A stretch of DNA of 64,000 bases, taken from assembly GCF_000471905.2 (NCBI RefSeq), contig NW_006496667.1, positions 1,941,179 through 2,005,178 on the forward strand, in the 5' to 3' direction. This DNA is from Amborella trichopoda. Its lineage: Eukaryota; Streptophyta; Magnoliopsida; Amborellales; Amborellaceae. The translations under genes were made by a program, and so were the position numbers. Numbering within the stretch: the stretch's first letter is position 1; the number at the start of each line of letters is the position of its first letter. The notes beneath the pieces are model-generated. The model ran no database searches and had not been told where the DNA came from. It saw only the letters and a program-made list of their open reading frames with translations. This document shows positions 21,796-33,015 of this stretch, one piece after another.

Positions 21796-23600
21796 CTGGG
21801 TCGCCATGTAGGTTGAGCTCCATGGGGAATAGGTCTATGGATGGCAATCGAACTCCTTGGGGATAAAATGGTTAAGGCCATACACAAGAAAATGGGGCAA
21901 ATGAAGATGGTGGCTCAACAAGGGATGGCGAACAAAAACGGACTTCACTAGGGCTTAAGGAGGCAAGCGTGGCTCCCTGGAGTGAAAGATGAGACTTGAT
22001 GGAGAATTAGCTTATGACAGGTAACCCGACTGCCTGGGGATAAGGTAGCTTGGTGTGAAATAGTCCCACTGATAATTAAAGAGGTATGAATGACCCTATC
22101 TCCTTTGGGGATAATGGGCTGCAGTATGGGTGTGACTTCTATGGGGATGATGAGTAATGGCCTGCTTCTAACTCCAACGGGGTGATAGGTCACGACATGG
22201 GTGCAACGGCCTGGGTGCAACTCCATTGTGGATGACAAGTCACGGCTTGGGTGCAACGGCCTGGGTGCAACTTCACTAGGGATAGTGGTGGGACATACAT
22301 GGCTTCAGCTATAAATGGGTGACAATAGACGGCCTGAAATACAATCGGTGCCAAGTGTAGCAATAATTGTTTCTTGTGAGTGTTCAACCGACGCTGGGTT
22401 GTTAAAACTCATTTGGCGTTGTGAATGAGCCGTGACATTGTTTGAACACAACCAACACTGATTACACCAGCACTAAGGTCATTTCAAATTCACCTGATGC
22501 CAAGTCAACCGGAGCTAGGGTTTTTTGGAATTCACCTAGAGCCAAGGCAGCCGGCACTGGGCATGGATTCATAATTGAGTCATGACCCGAGTCTGACCAG
22601 TTTCGGCCCATCGTTGTTTGGCTTCCTTTGGATGGAACTGGGATTCTCAGTTTGTGAGGGCTGTTCGAGGGTAGTGTAGGCTACATAAATGAGGCAAGAC
22701 CCCGTTTTCTTCACTTTTCACCAAGGGTAAAAAAAAAACATAAACAATTTTTTTCTTTAATAGTGAGGAGCGAGTTCCCGGTTAAAGATCTCGCAAGCAG
22801 TGGGATTCCTGACAGTTTTTGCCGAGAAGGCGTTCGGCGAGCAGACTTTGTCAAGAATTTAGTGAAGTTGCAGAGGAGGTTTTTAGCACAGAGGACTTTC
22901 CGGTCGAGGGAAGAGCTCCAACCATGGTATTTGAAGGTGGAAAAGATGGGAAGTGCAGTGGTAGGCATTTCTGCAAGTCTTGGGAATTTTTCGGGGAGTT
23001 TTAAGGGGTTTCCTTGGGGTTGTAGTGCCTTTTACGAGGTTTTCTGGGAACGGCAGAGGAGTGCCAGTGGAAAATTAAAGGTCGAGGAAAACGAACGGTT
23101 TACTGAAGGTAGACCGTCGTAAGGAAGGTGTACAGTTGCGGGAGGTGAACCATCATGGGAGGTGAACCGTCATGGAAGGTGAACTATCGTGGGAAGTGAA
23201 CTATTTCCCTTGGAGATCGTGCGACCATTATGGGGGTGAGGAAACTTAAAAAAGGAGAGTCTCAGGAAGTTAACAGTTGTGACAAGTCTGGTACTAACAG
23301 AAGTGCAGCCAACGCTGGGGCAACCGGAGCTGATGGTTTAGAATCGTAACTGGTGTTGACACAATCGGCATTGATCCTCAAGAAAGGCAATCGGCGTTAA
23401 GAGTTCAGCAGGCATTAGCCTGGCGAGACACAGCCACACTGACTTCAGACGACGCTCATCAGCAGTGTGGCCATCATGATGCGGAGAGTACTGCCTGCAT
23501 GTGGCAGTAAGTCACGTGCAGGATTTGAGATGTTCGATCATGAGCTATGCACGGTGAAGTTCATTAGCCGACAAAAAGTGGTGAATGATGGTAAGGCCGG
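21796..23600 (+). promoter_or_regulatory. Y antisense promoter and leader without its gene
   Basis: Homologous to 6331-8280 of X, with a TATA-like TACATAAA at 22682-22689. Downstream (22740-23500) lie scattered copies of the CGGCGCTAG-type motif (for example near 22490, 23310, 23385), a reduced version of X's leader minisatellite. Where X continues into the PMD gene, Y meets the end of integrase on the other strand. A 119-residue plus-strand reading at 22763-23122 resembles no known protein and is not conserved in X. Confidence 0.55.
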
Positions 23601-23639
23601 CCTTGCATAACAACAGGCCTCTTAACAGTTAAGACTAGA

Positions 23640-24840
23640 TCACCACGAGTGAATGAGAGGATCTTGACAGACTTATCAAAAGCCCTCTTCATTCTCTCTT
23701 AGTTGAGTTCAAGGTTCTGCTGAACCTCTTCCATCTAGTGCATCCAATTCTTAATACCAGAGCTTGACTCTCTCATCGTCAGTTATTCCTTGGTGAATAG
23801 CGACTGGCAGTGAAGGGATTTGTATTTCGAGAGGTAAAACAACTTCACCCCCATAGACCGAAGAATAAGGAGTGGAATTAGTAGCATTTCGCATAGTAGC
23901 ACGATAAGCCCATAGTGCTTCGAGAAGCTTTTCATGCCAATTCTTCCTTGTTTTTTATGCTGACTTTCTTAAAAAGGTTGTATAGAGTGTTATTGAAAGC
24001 CTCAGCTTATCCATTCACCCGAGGTTGGTACATAGTCGAGTACTTCCATTCGAAACCGAATTGGTTAACTAAGCGATCAATGTGATGACTCCTAAATTGA
24101 GGACTGTTGTTAGATATATATGATATGATGTCGAACAAAGCAGGCCACCGCTATTCGAGGAACCTGCTAGAGGGGGACCACTTCAGCCCACTTAGAGAAA
24201 TAATTTGTTACGGCTAGGATAAAAGCATGGCTCATTGTGAAAGGAGGTTCAATAGGCCCTAAGATGTCCGTACCGCATTGTGAGAAGGGCCATTATGCAA
24301 CGGTAGTGTGTAAGGGCTCTGAAATCTAGTAAACCAGGCCGGAGTGTATTTGGCATACTTGGCAGTTTTTAGCATAGGTTAAGGAATCGGAGATCATGGA
24401 AGGCCAATAGTATCCCAACCTGTGTATTCGTTCATAGAGCTTTGGGTCAGACTGTTGTAGTCCACAAATGCCTAAGTGGACTTCTTCTAACACTTATTTG
24501 CTTCTTGGATGTCAACAATTCTAAGAAGAATGATGTTAAACGACCGTCTGAAGAGAGCATCTCCTTCAAGGAGGGTATACATGGTGGACATTCAACGTAT
24601 GATGTTGCGCTCGGCATGATCTTCTGGAAGCCTATCATGTTTTAGAAAACTAGTGATGGGCTCTCTCCAATCTTCTACCTGCTTGATTTCTGCGCATATT
24701 GGGTTAGAGAATTTTGGTTCTTGATGTCGACTCTTAGCTCCTTGACTCTGTGTTATTCTTTGTTCAATCTTTGATTACTTCTTTAGCAGATAGAAGTGCT
24801 CCAAATGGATAAGGAGGGCACTTGAGGAAGATATTTATTT
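23640..24840 (-). pseudogene. Y integrase
   Basis: Translating the minus strand gives HRLGYYWPSM and CQVCQIHSG (zinc-binding part, about 24435-24340), then DILGPIEPP and NYFSKWAEVVPL (catalytic core, about 24270-24170). Further on are NQFGFEWKYST (about 24065-24035), YQPRVNG and a C-terminal part similar to WAYRATMRNATNSTPY (about 23910-23865). These are the normal landmarks of Ty3/gypsy integrase; the enzyme joins cDNA to target DNA. Stops and frameshifts are frequent, so it is dead. It converges with the plus-strand leader at about 23600. Confidence 0.75.
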
Positions 24841-24959
24841 CATCACTCGCATCAACCGTGGTTCTTAGTTCGATGTGTCTCCATTCTGTCACCCAAACAA
24901 CCGTAACAACTAAATTGTGGTGTCGAGTTTCATAAGTGAATCAGCCTACGAGTTTAGTC

Positions 24960-25310
24960 TCTTGGGGATGTGACTCAAGGATACGTCTTAAAATTGAGCC
25001 ACATACGATTTTACAGTATCGTGATAAGGCTTCAGAGTGTCTTTCCTTACATCATAGATCCCTTTGAGTTGCCGGATAACTAACTCGGAGTCACCATAGA
25101 TCTTGAGTTGCCCCAAAGCTAGGTCGAAGGCTATCTCCAGGCCAATTATAAGGGCATGATATTCTGCCTCATTATGAGAACCGGCTTGAGTGAGAGACAA
25201 AGAAAGTGGCAATATTCCTCCTTTCAGGGTTAAGAAGACTACTCAGGTGCTTCCTTGGTATGATTGGAAGGCTCTATCAAAGTACAATTCCCAATCATGA
25301 GCAAGCTCGA
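24960..25310 (-). pseudogene. Y archaeal-type RNase H (aRNH)
   Basis: WELYFDRAFQ near 25300-25270, NEAEYHALIIGLEIA near 25175-25130 and IYGDSELVIRQLKGIYDVR near 25100-25045. These give the D-E-D pattern of an RNase H distinct from the one fused to reverse transcriptase. A second RNase H of this type is reported as a hallmark of the Tat lineage of plant Ty3/gypsy elements, and is the strongest single lineage marker here. Stops occur at the start of the domain. Confidence 0.75.
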
Positions 25311-25329
25311 TACAGAATATTTCTTCATC

Positions 25330-26590
25330 GAGGAGGTCGCTTGATAACGGAGATTCCGTCGGCATGGGGTGTGCTGCGAGAAAATCAGCCAAGGCCTGGT
25401 CTGTGGGACATACGTGATGTCGAACTCCATCAGCAATAATTGCCACTTAGCAAGGCATCCCGATAAGCATGGGCGTGTCATGAGAAACTTTACAGGATAA
25501 TCTTTCGAGATGAGTTTAACTTCATGACAAAGCAAGTAATGGTGGAGTTTTTGTACTGCGAAGATCAGGGCCAATGACATCTTCTCAATAAGGGGATAGT
25601 TCTTCTTGGCCCTTTGCATCCTGCAGCTCACGTAATATAATGCAGTCTCTTTTTCCTCATTATTGTTTTATGTCAACAATGCCCCAAGTGACTAGTCTAA
25701 AGCAATCACGTATAGAATGAGAGGTCTTCCCAATATTAGTGTAGAGAGTATTAGAGGGTTGAGTAAATAATTCTTGATGTCGTCAAGGGCGGACTGACAT
25801 GCTTCATCCCAGATGAATGGGGTATCTTTCTTTAGCAAGTGTGTAAAGGGTTTACAGCGACCTGAGAGGTTCGAGATGAACCTACAAAAGTATGTCAGTC
25901 GCTCATGGAGGGAGCGTAGTTCTCGAAGTATAGTCGGTGACGGCATTTCTTAGATTACTTTGATCTTGACTGGCTCAACTTCAAGCCCTCATTGTCTGAC
26001 GATGAACCCCAAGAATTTTCCAAAGCGCACGTTGAAACCGTATTTTAACGGGTTCATTTTAAGTAGATGAAGATGCAAATGCTCAAATACCTTTTCAAGG
26101 TCTCTCATGTGGGCATCTGCCTCTTCAGATTTTACCATTAAATCATCGGCATAGCATTCCACTTCTTTGTGCATCATGTCTTTGAAGATGGTCGTCATTG
26201 CTCACTGGTATGTGGCACCAGCGTTCATTAATCCAAAAGGCATCATCATGTAACAGAAGACCCCTTTTGGAGTTAAGAATGCAGTGGCTTCTTCATCTTC
26301 AAGCGCCATCCTTATCTGGTTATACCTGGAGTAACCGTCCATGAAGGAAAAGATTTGACAATGTGTCGATGAACATCTTGGTGAATGGCAACGGGAAGTC
26401 ATCCTTGGGATAGGCGATATTGAGGTCACAGAAGCCAATGCAAACCCTGATTTGACCATTTTTCTTCGTTACTGGAACAACATTTGCTAGCAATTTCAGG
26501 TACTTGACTTCGCGAATAAAGCTTGCTTGTTTGAGTTTGATCACCTCGGTGTCTATCTGCATCTCGAGGTCAGGCTTGAACCTTCTCGAT
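25330..26590 (-). pseudogene. Y reverse transcriptase and fused RNase H
   Basis: In order on the minus strand: NGQIRVCIGFCDLN (about 26460), FSFMDGYSRYNQIRMALEDE (about 26350, first catalytic Asp), TPKGVFCYMMMPFGLMNAGA (about 26265-26210), ECYADDLMVKS (about 26155, YADD box). Then MKRY-like connection, WDEACQSALDDIK (about 25810), LILYVIALD (about 25715), KNYPLIEKMSLALIFAVQKLHHYL (about 25600-25530) and ITYVPQTRP (about 25400). This is the standard Ty3 arrangement. Catalytic residues are retained but frameshifts at about 26200, 25960 and 25450 and several stops break the frame. Confidence 0.85.
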
Positions 26591-27500
26591 TTCTATTTGA
26601 TGGGTTTGATAGTCGGATTGATGCCAAGATGATGAACAATTACTTGAGTGTCTAAGCCGGGCATCTCATGATAGGCAAAGACGACACGGTTTGCTCGCAA
26701 GAAAGTAGTGAAATCATCCTTCTCTTCTGGAGACATATTCGCTGAAATGAAAGTGGGTCTGGGATCCACCTCGTCTCCAATATCTATTTCTTCAAGTTCG
26801 TCAGTTGTGGCCTGACCACCTTCTTCCCATTCTTCTGAGGCTTCTTGCATCTCTTTCTCGTTGTTCTCAGAGGCCTTTTCACCAACTTCATGCATGGAGA
26901 CCCATGACCCTGACATCTCTGTCTCCAATAGGGCTCCAGGGTTGGTCATGCTTCCTGTGTTTTTCTTGAACCGAGTGATGGAGAGGTCAACTCTAAATGT
27001 AGAAAACACATCAGGTTGGAGAAGCTTGTTTGGACAGTTAGGAGGAAATTGAGGTTGAGTGATGTTGACACGAAGAGTGTCTGAGTATGAATCACATGGT
27101 ATTTTTACAGATGCTTGGAGTGTTTGCTCCGAGCCAGCTGGTTCTTCACAGACTTGTATCATATGGCAAGCTTCCTGAGAATAGAAGCTTTGCCCTTTTG
27201 ATTTTCTTAGTCTCTTTTCGAAGTTAGGCTCAGGGGGCCACTAGGGTTTGTTTGGTTTTGATTTCTTGTGCTTCTTTAATTAAGGTGGCTTTGCCTTGGC
27301 TTTAGCTGCCAGGGCATCAGCAATTGTAAGGAATCTTGCTGCCTTTGTCAGGGTCTTTCTCTATTGTTTCCACTGTGTCCTGGTTATATTGATTCCTTCG
27401 AATTCTCGATCAAGAGCCTCAAAGTTCGGGCTTATCAAGGTTGTACCTACAGGGAATGTGAAGAGGGAGAATGAGAAGCAGGAGAAGAAGAAGCATAAGG
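26591..27500 (-). pseudogene. Y gag-to-pol linker without protease
   Basis: Starts with the gag linker (FEALDREFEGINI near 27430, WPPEPNFEKRLRKSKGQSF near 27240-27190) that in X precedes protease. It then passes to an acidic segment and the reverse-transcriptase lead-in FLRANRVVFAYHEMPGLD (about 26700-26650). The pre-protease KYDEIGHLRKLPALLS-type segment and the LDGG active site seen in X and W are missing. Either protease was deleted or this pol type has none; deletion is more likely because Tat elements normally have gag-pro-pol. Confidence 0.65.
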
Positions 27501-29700
27501 GTTAAAAGGTGGGGGATTCTGAAGGTCATTCCCGTCATAAGACTGATCTGGGCAGCTTTTTATGTCATCAACAGGGTTGGACCAGTGTAGGGGGTCTTTT
27601 AGGCCTTTCCCTTGGTTAGACTGGTGGGGACGGCTTTTAACATCGTCACCCTCATTGGACGTATGCTGGGTGGGAAATGGCATGGGAATGTCTCCTTGAT
27701 AGGATGAAGAAGGAAGAAGGATCCTATCAGGCATGAAGTCCAGTAAGTTGGCAGTGGAGGAAGGGGCCCGAAAATATCCTACTTGACTGTGGGTTGAGCA
27801 GTCTTGTTTCTTCGGCCAGTAGCCCTTGGTGGTCGTCTCTTCTTGGTTTTTTGAGGTGATGTTTGATTCGTCTTGTTAGGCTTGAGAACAGCTCTAGCTT
27901 GGTTAACTGCTTCTCACCTTAAGGACTTGAGTCTGCTTCGGCCATGGCAGACTATCCATGGCTGGGAAGTAGAGGATTCGGTGGAGTCCGAGTCATTGAT
28001 AGGAAGGTCCTTCTTTGTGTGATCTTTTTGCCTCGATAGAAGAATGACTTAGGGATCACATACAGGGAGATTGTAAAACTTCTGACACTCCCGCATTTTC
28101 TTTGTGAATATATCAAAGAAGCTTGTGCATTCCAACAAGTAATGGCCTCTTATCTAATGGTACGGGCACCAACGATCTTCAATCCCCTTAGGAAGGCGAC
28201 AGGGTTGCCTTGCCTGCTTCAATGTGATTATGCCTTCATGAAGCATTATAATGAAGAAGGCGTAAAGGGTGGCAAGCATTTCGTCTTCCTCTAGAATGGT
28301 TACTGCATGGGAGGATTCGGCTGCCCCAAAGGCCTTCTTTAAGTCTTGAAGCTTTATCTGACCCTTCTGAATCAGGGACTCAATAATAGCTTTTAGCGTG
28401 TAGCAGTCATCTGTGGGATGATTGATCCTCCGATGATAGGAACAATAACTAGCTTGAGTATCAAGGCCAGGTTGCTCGGGGGACTTGGCTTCTAGATGCT
28501 GGATCATATTCTATTCCAATAATAACCGGAACTACGCAGGGGCCCATTCCTTCTCGAAGGGATAGACCTTGTTTCTATGTCTTGTGAAATAATCACCTCG
28601 ATCAAGGTTGGCTGGTGAGGGTACTCGATTGTGTGACTGTTGTTGCTTGCCAACCTGGGATGTTACCTTTGTTGCGCTTACCCCTTTAGAGAGGTCCAAA
28701 GTTTGAGAGGGAGTCTTCTTTGAATCTGTGACCATGACTACTGCACTGATTACCCATTTCTATTGACTGCGCCTTGTGTTATTCTGAGAGCTACCATTCC
28801 CCCAGTTGTTTGCTGAGCTTGTAAATGGTTGTTGTGTTCAACCATGGTGACGTGATAAACTTTCTATATGAACTAATTTAGAGATCAACCCCGACATGGA
28901 GGTCGAATTAGAGGCCTCGACATGTAGAGCAATCTCGGGTCGCATGTTCCACATGCAAGTTTGGATTGCTTCCTTCTCAGGTATAGGATTAGGATGGCGG
29001 GAAGCAAAATTTCTCCATCTTGATATGAATTGATCCACGGGCTCATCAGGGTCTTGAGTCAGGGTGAGAAGTTCGATGGTTTGAACCTCTCTCTCAACCT
29101 CATAGAAGCGTTGATAGAATAGTTTCTCCATCTCCTCCCATGTATGGACTGAGTTTGCAAGAAGTTGGGCATACCATTGAAATGCTAGGCCATCGAGGGT
29201 CTGAATGAATTGTCATAGAAGAAGTCTCCCGTTAGCCGTTGTTTCTCGATATGCTGCCTGGAAGTGGGCAATATGCTAGTTTGGGGACGTGGTTCTGTTA
29301 AATAAGGGAAACTTCCATTTCTTATAATCTGAGGGAAACGAGACCTGAACAATATATGAGGGGTATGGTCTTTGATAAGGCGTTGCACCCTGTATCATCG
29401 AGATTTGACTGTTCTTTAGGTTATGGGTGACCATAGCGTCAATGTCTGTCTGAGAGATGGGATGAGGGACATAATTGTCCTGTGAGGTAGAAGGAGGGGT
29501 TTGCCGTAGAGGTGCACCATCAGAGTGATGGGAAATGACCTCATGGTTAGCCGACTGGCATGCGGCATCGATACGATCGATCTTTTCCTTCATCGTGAGC
29601 ACCATATCCTCAAACTTGTTCATGCGCTCTTCATATGCATCAGTGGCCTTGCTTACAACCATTTTGCTGACTGTTTCTCTAGGGAGGTCAACGTTAGTGG
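27501..29700 (-). pseudogene. Y gag
   Basis: N-terminal helical segment (MNKFEDMVLTMKEKIDRIDA, about 29625-29565), then SQDNYVPHP and PYQRPYPSY. The Retrotrans_gag core follows: LAFQWYAQL, EEMEKLFYQRFYEVEREVQ, LTLTQDPDEPVDQFISRWR (about 29190-29020). Downstream, YCSYHRRINHPTDDCYTLKA (about 28450-28390) is the Cys/His region common in Tat gag. Frame breaks lie near 29275, 28840, 28530 and 28150. It forms the particle shell. X and V have the same order. Confidence 0.8.
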
Positions 29701-29789
29701 CAACTGAGGGGCTTGTAAACTTGACTGGTCGTACGTGGTAAGTCAGTCAGCAGGGGGCCAGTATGCCCTGACTGAACTCGACTCTTGTA

Positions 29790-31060
29790 TGCTGATCACG
29801 TTTGGACCGGTTCTCAACGGTCTTGGAACCGTGGCTGCTGAGTGGCTGGGTCTTCCTCTACGATAGTAACCACAGCATATGGCTCATGGAGCTCTACTTC
29901 AGGCTTCATTGTTTGAAGGGGGTAGAAGGGATTCAGGTGAAGAGGGTCGTCAGAATTGGTTGTTTTGACTGCCTTGGTCACCTCCCTAGTCAAAATTTGA
30001 AGACTTCTATCGCTTCTAACCTTGAGGTTTTGATGGACCTCGCCCCAAAATTGCGATCTAGGTTGCGGCTGGTCAGCTCTTCTTGTATGGGAGAGAACTG
30101 TCTCCATCAGGTAAGGCAATGGATGAAGGTCAGAAATTGCAGCCATCTTGGGCCGGAGAGGATGAAGGAATCGATCTTTCACCAGGTCAATGCCCTGTGC
30201 TCTCTTGTGATTTTTAGAGACACGACCAAAGTGACGAGGCTGGTTCAGGATGGTACTCCTAGGGAAAATGTTCGAGTGCCAAAACTTAAGGTGCTTGCTC
30301 GATGAAGGAGGAGTGAGCCGGAGCAGAATTGAGTCATGTGAAGGCCCGAGTTTAGGGCGACGTGACATCTGTGATGGCAATGCCTGTGCGCCCTTTGAAG
30401 AAGGATTATGGGAGACTTGGGGGTTAGCCCGAGCTTATGCTAGTGATCTTGCCTTAAGAGGCCAAGAACTACGAGTAGGTGTTTGTAAGAGAACAGGTGT
30501 AGGCTTGCCCCTTACAGGGTGCGCTTGTGTGTGCAGAGTAGGAGGACAAGGGGGTCGTCTCCTATGTACTGGGGCCTTGGAACGCTTGGTCTTGGACACG
30601 GACTCGAGGTAACAAAAGGGTTGCCCCGAGGTGTGACTCGAGTGGGTAACCCACGATCCTTGTGGTGAGTGTGAGGGGTGGAGACCGTGGGGTTTCCGCC
30701 ACTATTTGTTAAGCCTCTAAGGATATAGACCAACGGTGTAGAAATGTGGGGGATAGACGTATGGCGACCCACAGAAGCAATGGCAGCTTGTTTGCCTTTT
30801 GCAGAAAGAGACTAGATAGCCTTCTGGCACACCTCAAGAACACAACAAGTGAGTGACTTGTTGGTAGCAGGGTGCATGTTATGTGGGGCAACAGAAGTGC
30901 TACCGATGCAGGACGCCTTGGTGTAGTTTCCATCAGAGCGAGGAAATGGGGAGTGAGGGACCTTTAAGTCCCGCCTCACACCGGTCCAAGTTAAGACCTG
31001 GGAGCTAGACAAGGGGTCTTTGTTCAAGAGGATGGTTGGGAACGAAGTCAAAGGAACTTA
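29790..31060 (-). pseudogene. Y ORF1: leader ORF before gag
   Basis: Two long segments on the minus strand. One (31051-30512) has RDLKVPHSPFPRSD, MHPATNKSL and STPHTHHKDRG. The other (30380-29814) has YLMETVLSHTRRADQPQPRS, EVHQNLKVRSDRSLQILTRE and a tail ending ATQQPRFQDR. Both match X and W in the same order. No known domain. Internal stops near 30810 and 30450 break it. The best-preserved ORF1 of the three. Confidence 0.65.
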
Positions 31061-31212
31061 TTCCCTAGGGACACTCTCAAGCATGGGGTTAAAAAGTCCC
31101 CGATCTAGATAAATGGGTTACAAGCCATAAATAAAATGTGAAAAGATAATGAAAGCAGTTAATAAAAGAAGAAACTAGCTAGAAAAGAATTATCTGACTA
31201 AGGGGTAGTAAG

Positions 31213-31230
31213 TCCCTAGTGGAGTCATCA
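31213..31230 (-). other. Primer-binding site of Y (tRNA-Arg type)
   Basis: Minus strand TGATGACTCCACTAGGGA, three bases after the end of LTR c. Differs by a few transitions from TGGCGACTCCGCTGGGGA expected for tRNA-Arg(ACG). Confidence 0.65.
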
Positions 31231-31510
31231 AGCTGGTTAGGTGCCTTGGTCTCGCCCTCCGGATCTGGATCATCGGGAAGCACGCGTCTCGGGTTTCGAG
31301 GGAAGACCCAAGACATTTTTGAGATCGCTCTCTAAGGAACCTCGTTCGAGAACAGGGGCAGGTGTTACCAATCGATGAGAGAGGAATTTAAGGTGGGTTC
31401 GGGACTTACTCGAGCTGGCTCACATGGGTGCCCTCTTAGATCATAAAGAAAGCCCCTCAGTAATAAAACTGGTTCGGAATCGCCTCCCTTGGCTTGAATT
31501 ATTCTTGTTT

Positions 31511-32867
31511 CTGTAATCACACACATATGGCAAAGGTTATAAGACAGGTGGGTCTGACCTCACTTTTTTCCTCCTTGATGAACGTACACAACCATGCGCA
31601 TTCAAAAAGAAAAATAAGAAAAGAAAGATAAGAGAGAGAAGAATTAGACTGAGTGGGAGGATCAGAGCAGTGACTAATCTGATGAATAATTGGCCTGACG
31701 TGGTTGTAAAATGGGCTCGGTATCTAAGACCGACTCATAGGATTACTACTAGACATCATTACCAGTACCAACTAGCTAGGCACGATGGTTGGTCTGTCAT
31801 TGCAATAAAGCGGGCCAAGTAATCCTGACACAACAACATTACGGCTAGACAAAAGGACTACCATGAGAGGCTAACCTCAATCCCTCTTAGTTGAATGAAA
31901 GAGTAACAGAATGATGGTTATGAGGAAAGAATAAGAAATGAAGTAAGAGAAGAAGGGAATAGAAGGAGGGAGGGAGAAGAAAGGAAGAGAAGAGTACGAA
32001 AGGTGGGAGAATATAAGAGAGAGAGGGAAGGAAGATGCAGTCGGCGCTAGGCATTGCCGGCTATGTTAGAAGGAAGAGAAAGAAAGCATAGTTGGTGTTA
32101 AGCTTCACTGACTATGTTATACAGAGAAAAGGAGAGAGAGGACACATTCGGTGCTAGGCTTCACCGACTGTGCCTGAAGAAGAGAGAGAAAACACAGTTG
32201 GTGCTAGGCTTCATTGACTGTATCAAAAGAAAAGAGAGAAAATACAGTCAGCGTTAGGATTCAGTGAATGTGTCAGAAGAAGAAAGAGAAAACATAGTCG
32301 ACACTAGGATTCGTCGACTGTGTCGGAAGAAGATAGAGAAAATGCAGTCGATGCTAGGCTGCCGACTGTGTCAAAAAAAGAGAGAGAAAATGCAGTCGGC
32401 GCCCGGCTTGCACCGATTGTGATAGAAGAGAAGCAAGAGAGAGATCGAGCCAGTATTAGGCTTCGCCGACTGTGATAGAAAAGTAGAGAGAGAAATCCAA
32501 CTTGTACTAAGCTTCACCAATTAGCTTCAGAAGAGAAGGAGAGAGAGAAATCCAGCTAGTGCTAGGCTTCATCGACTGCAACAGAAGAGAAGGAGAGAGA
32601 GAAATCCAACCGACGCTAGGCTTCGTCTATTGGCTGCAGAAGAGAAGGAGAGAAATCCAACAGGCACTAGGCTTCACCGACTGGCTTCAAAAGTGGAGTG
32701 AGAGAAATCAAACCGGTGCTAGGCTTCACCAACTGGCTTCAGAAGAAGAGGAGATAGAGATGAAAAGAAGAGAGAGAGATAGAAATGAGAAACAGGGGAG
32801 GAGAGACAAAGAGATAGAGAAGAGAAAGGGGGAGGAGAAATAAAGAGGGGAGGAGAGAGAAAGTTAC
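31511..32867 (-). other. Putative U5 intron in LTR c
   Basis: Minus-strand donor CAG|GTAACTTTC at 32867 and acceptor TGATTACAG ending at 31511. Length 1357 nt. The exon after it starts AAACAAGAATAATTC; 101 nt later CGA|GTAAGTCCC gives a second donor (G at 31409). Donor and acceptor are the best matches to plant splice consensus in the set. Confidence 0.65.
32030..32750 (-). repeat. Hairpin minisatellite in LTR c
   Basis: About 13-14 units of 50-60 bp. On the plus strand each has CAGTCGGTGCTAGGCTTCACC followed by GACTGTG or a variant, an inverted repeat with 6-9-bp arms, then a GA-rich spacer (GAAGAGAGAGAAAA). The sequence differs from the CATGGACGGC-type units of LTRs b, d and e, but the layout of hairpin core plus purine/pyrimidine spacer is the same. 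Confidence 0.8.
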
Positions 32868-32953
32868 CTGCCTGAAGGATACCAACCCTTTTCTTCTCTC
32901 TCCTCTCTCTCTCGCTCCAAGACGTACCCAAGAACTTCAACAAGAATGGAAAT

Positions 32954-33015
32954 TTTATTGAATCATTGAGAAAATGAACCGAAGGTCCTTACAATTTAGC
33001 TTTGTATGTTATATA
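32954..33015 (-). promoter_or_regulatory. LTR c promoter core: TATATA and AATAAA
   Basis: TATATA at 33010-33015 and, on the minus strand, AATAAA at 32959-32954, in the same order and spacing as in LTRs a, b and d. Confidence 0.6.

Noticed and set aside
22763..23122. 119-residue plus-strand gene in Y's leader
   Set aside because: No similarity to the matching part of X's leader at protein level; most likely chance.
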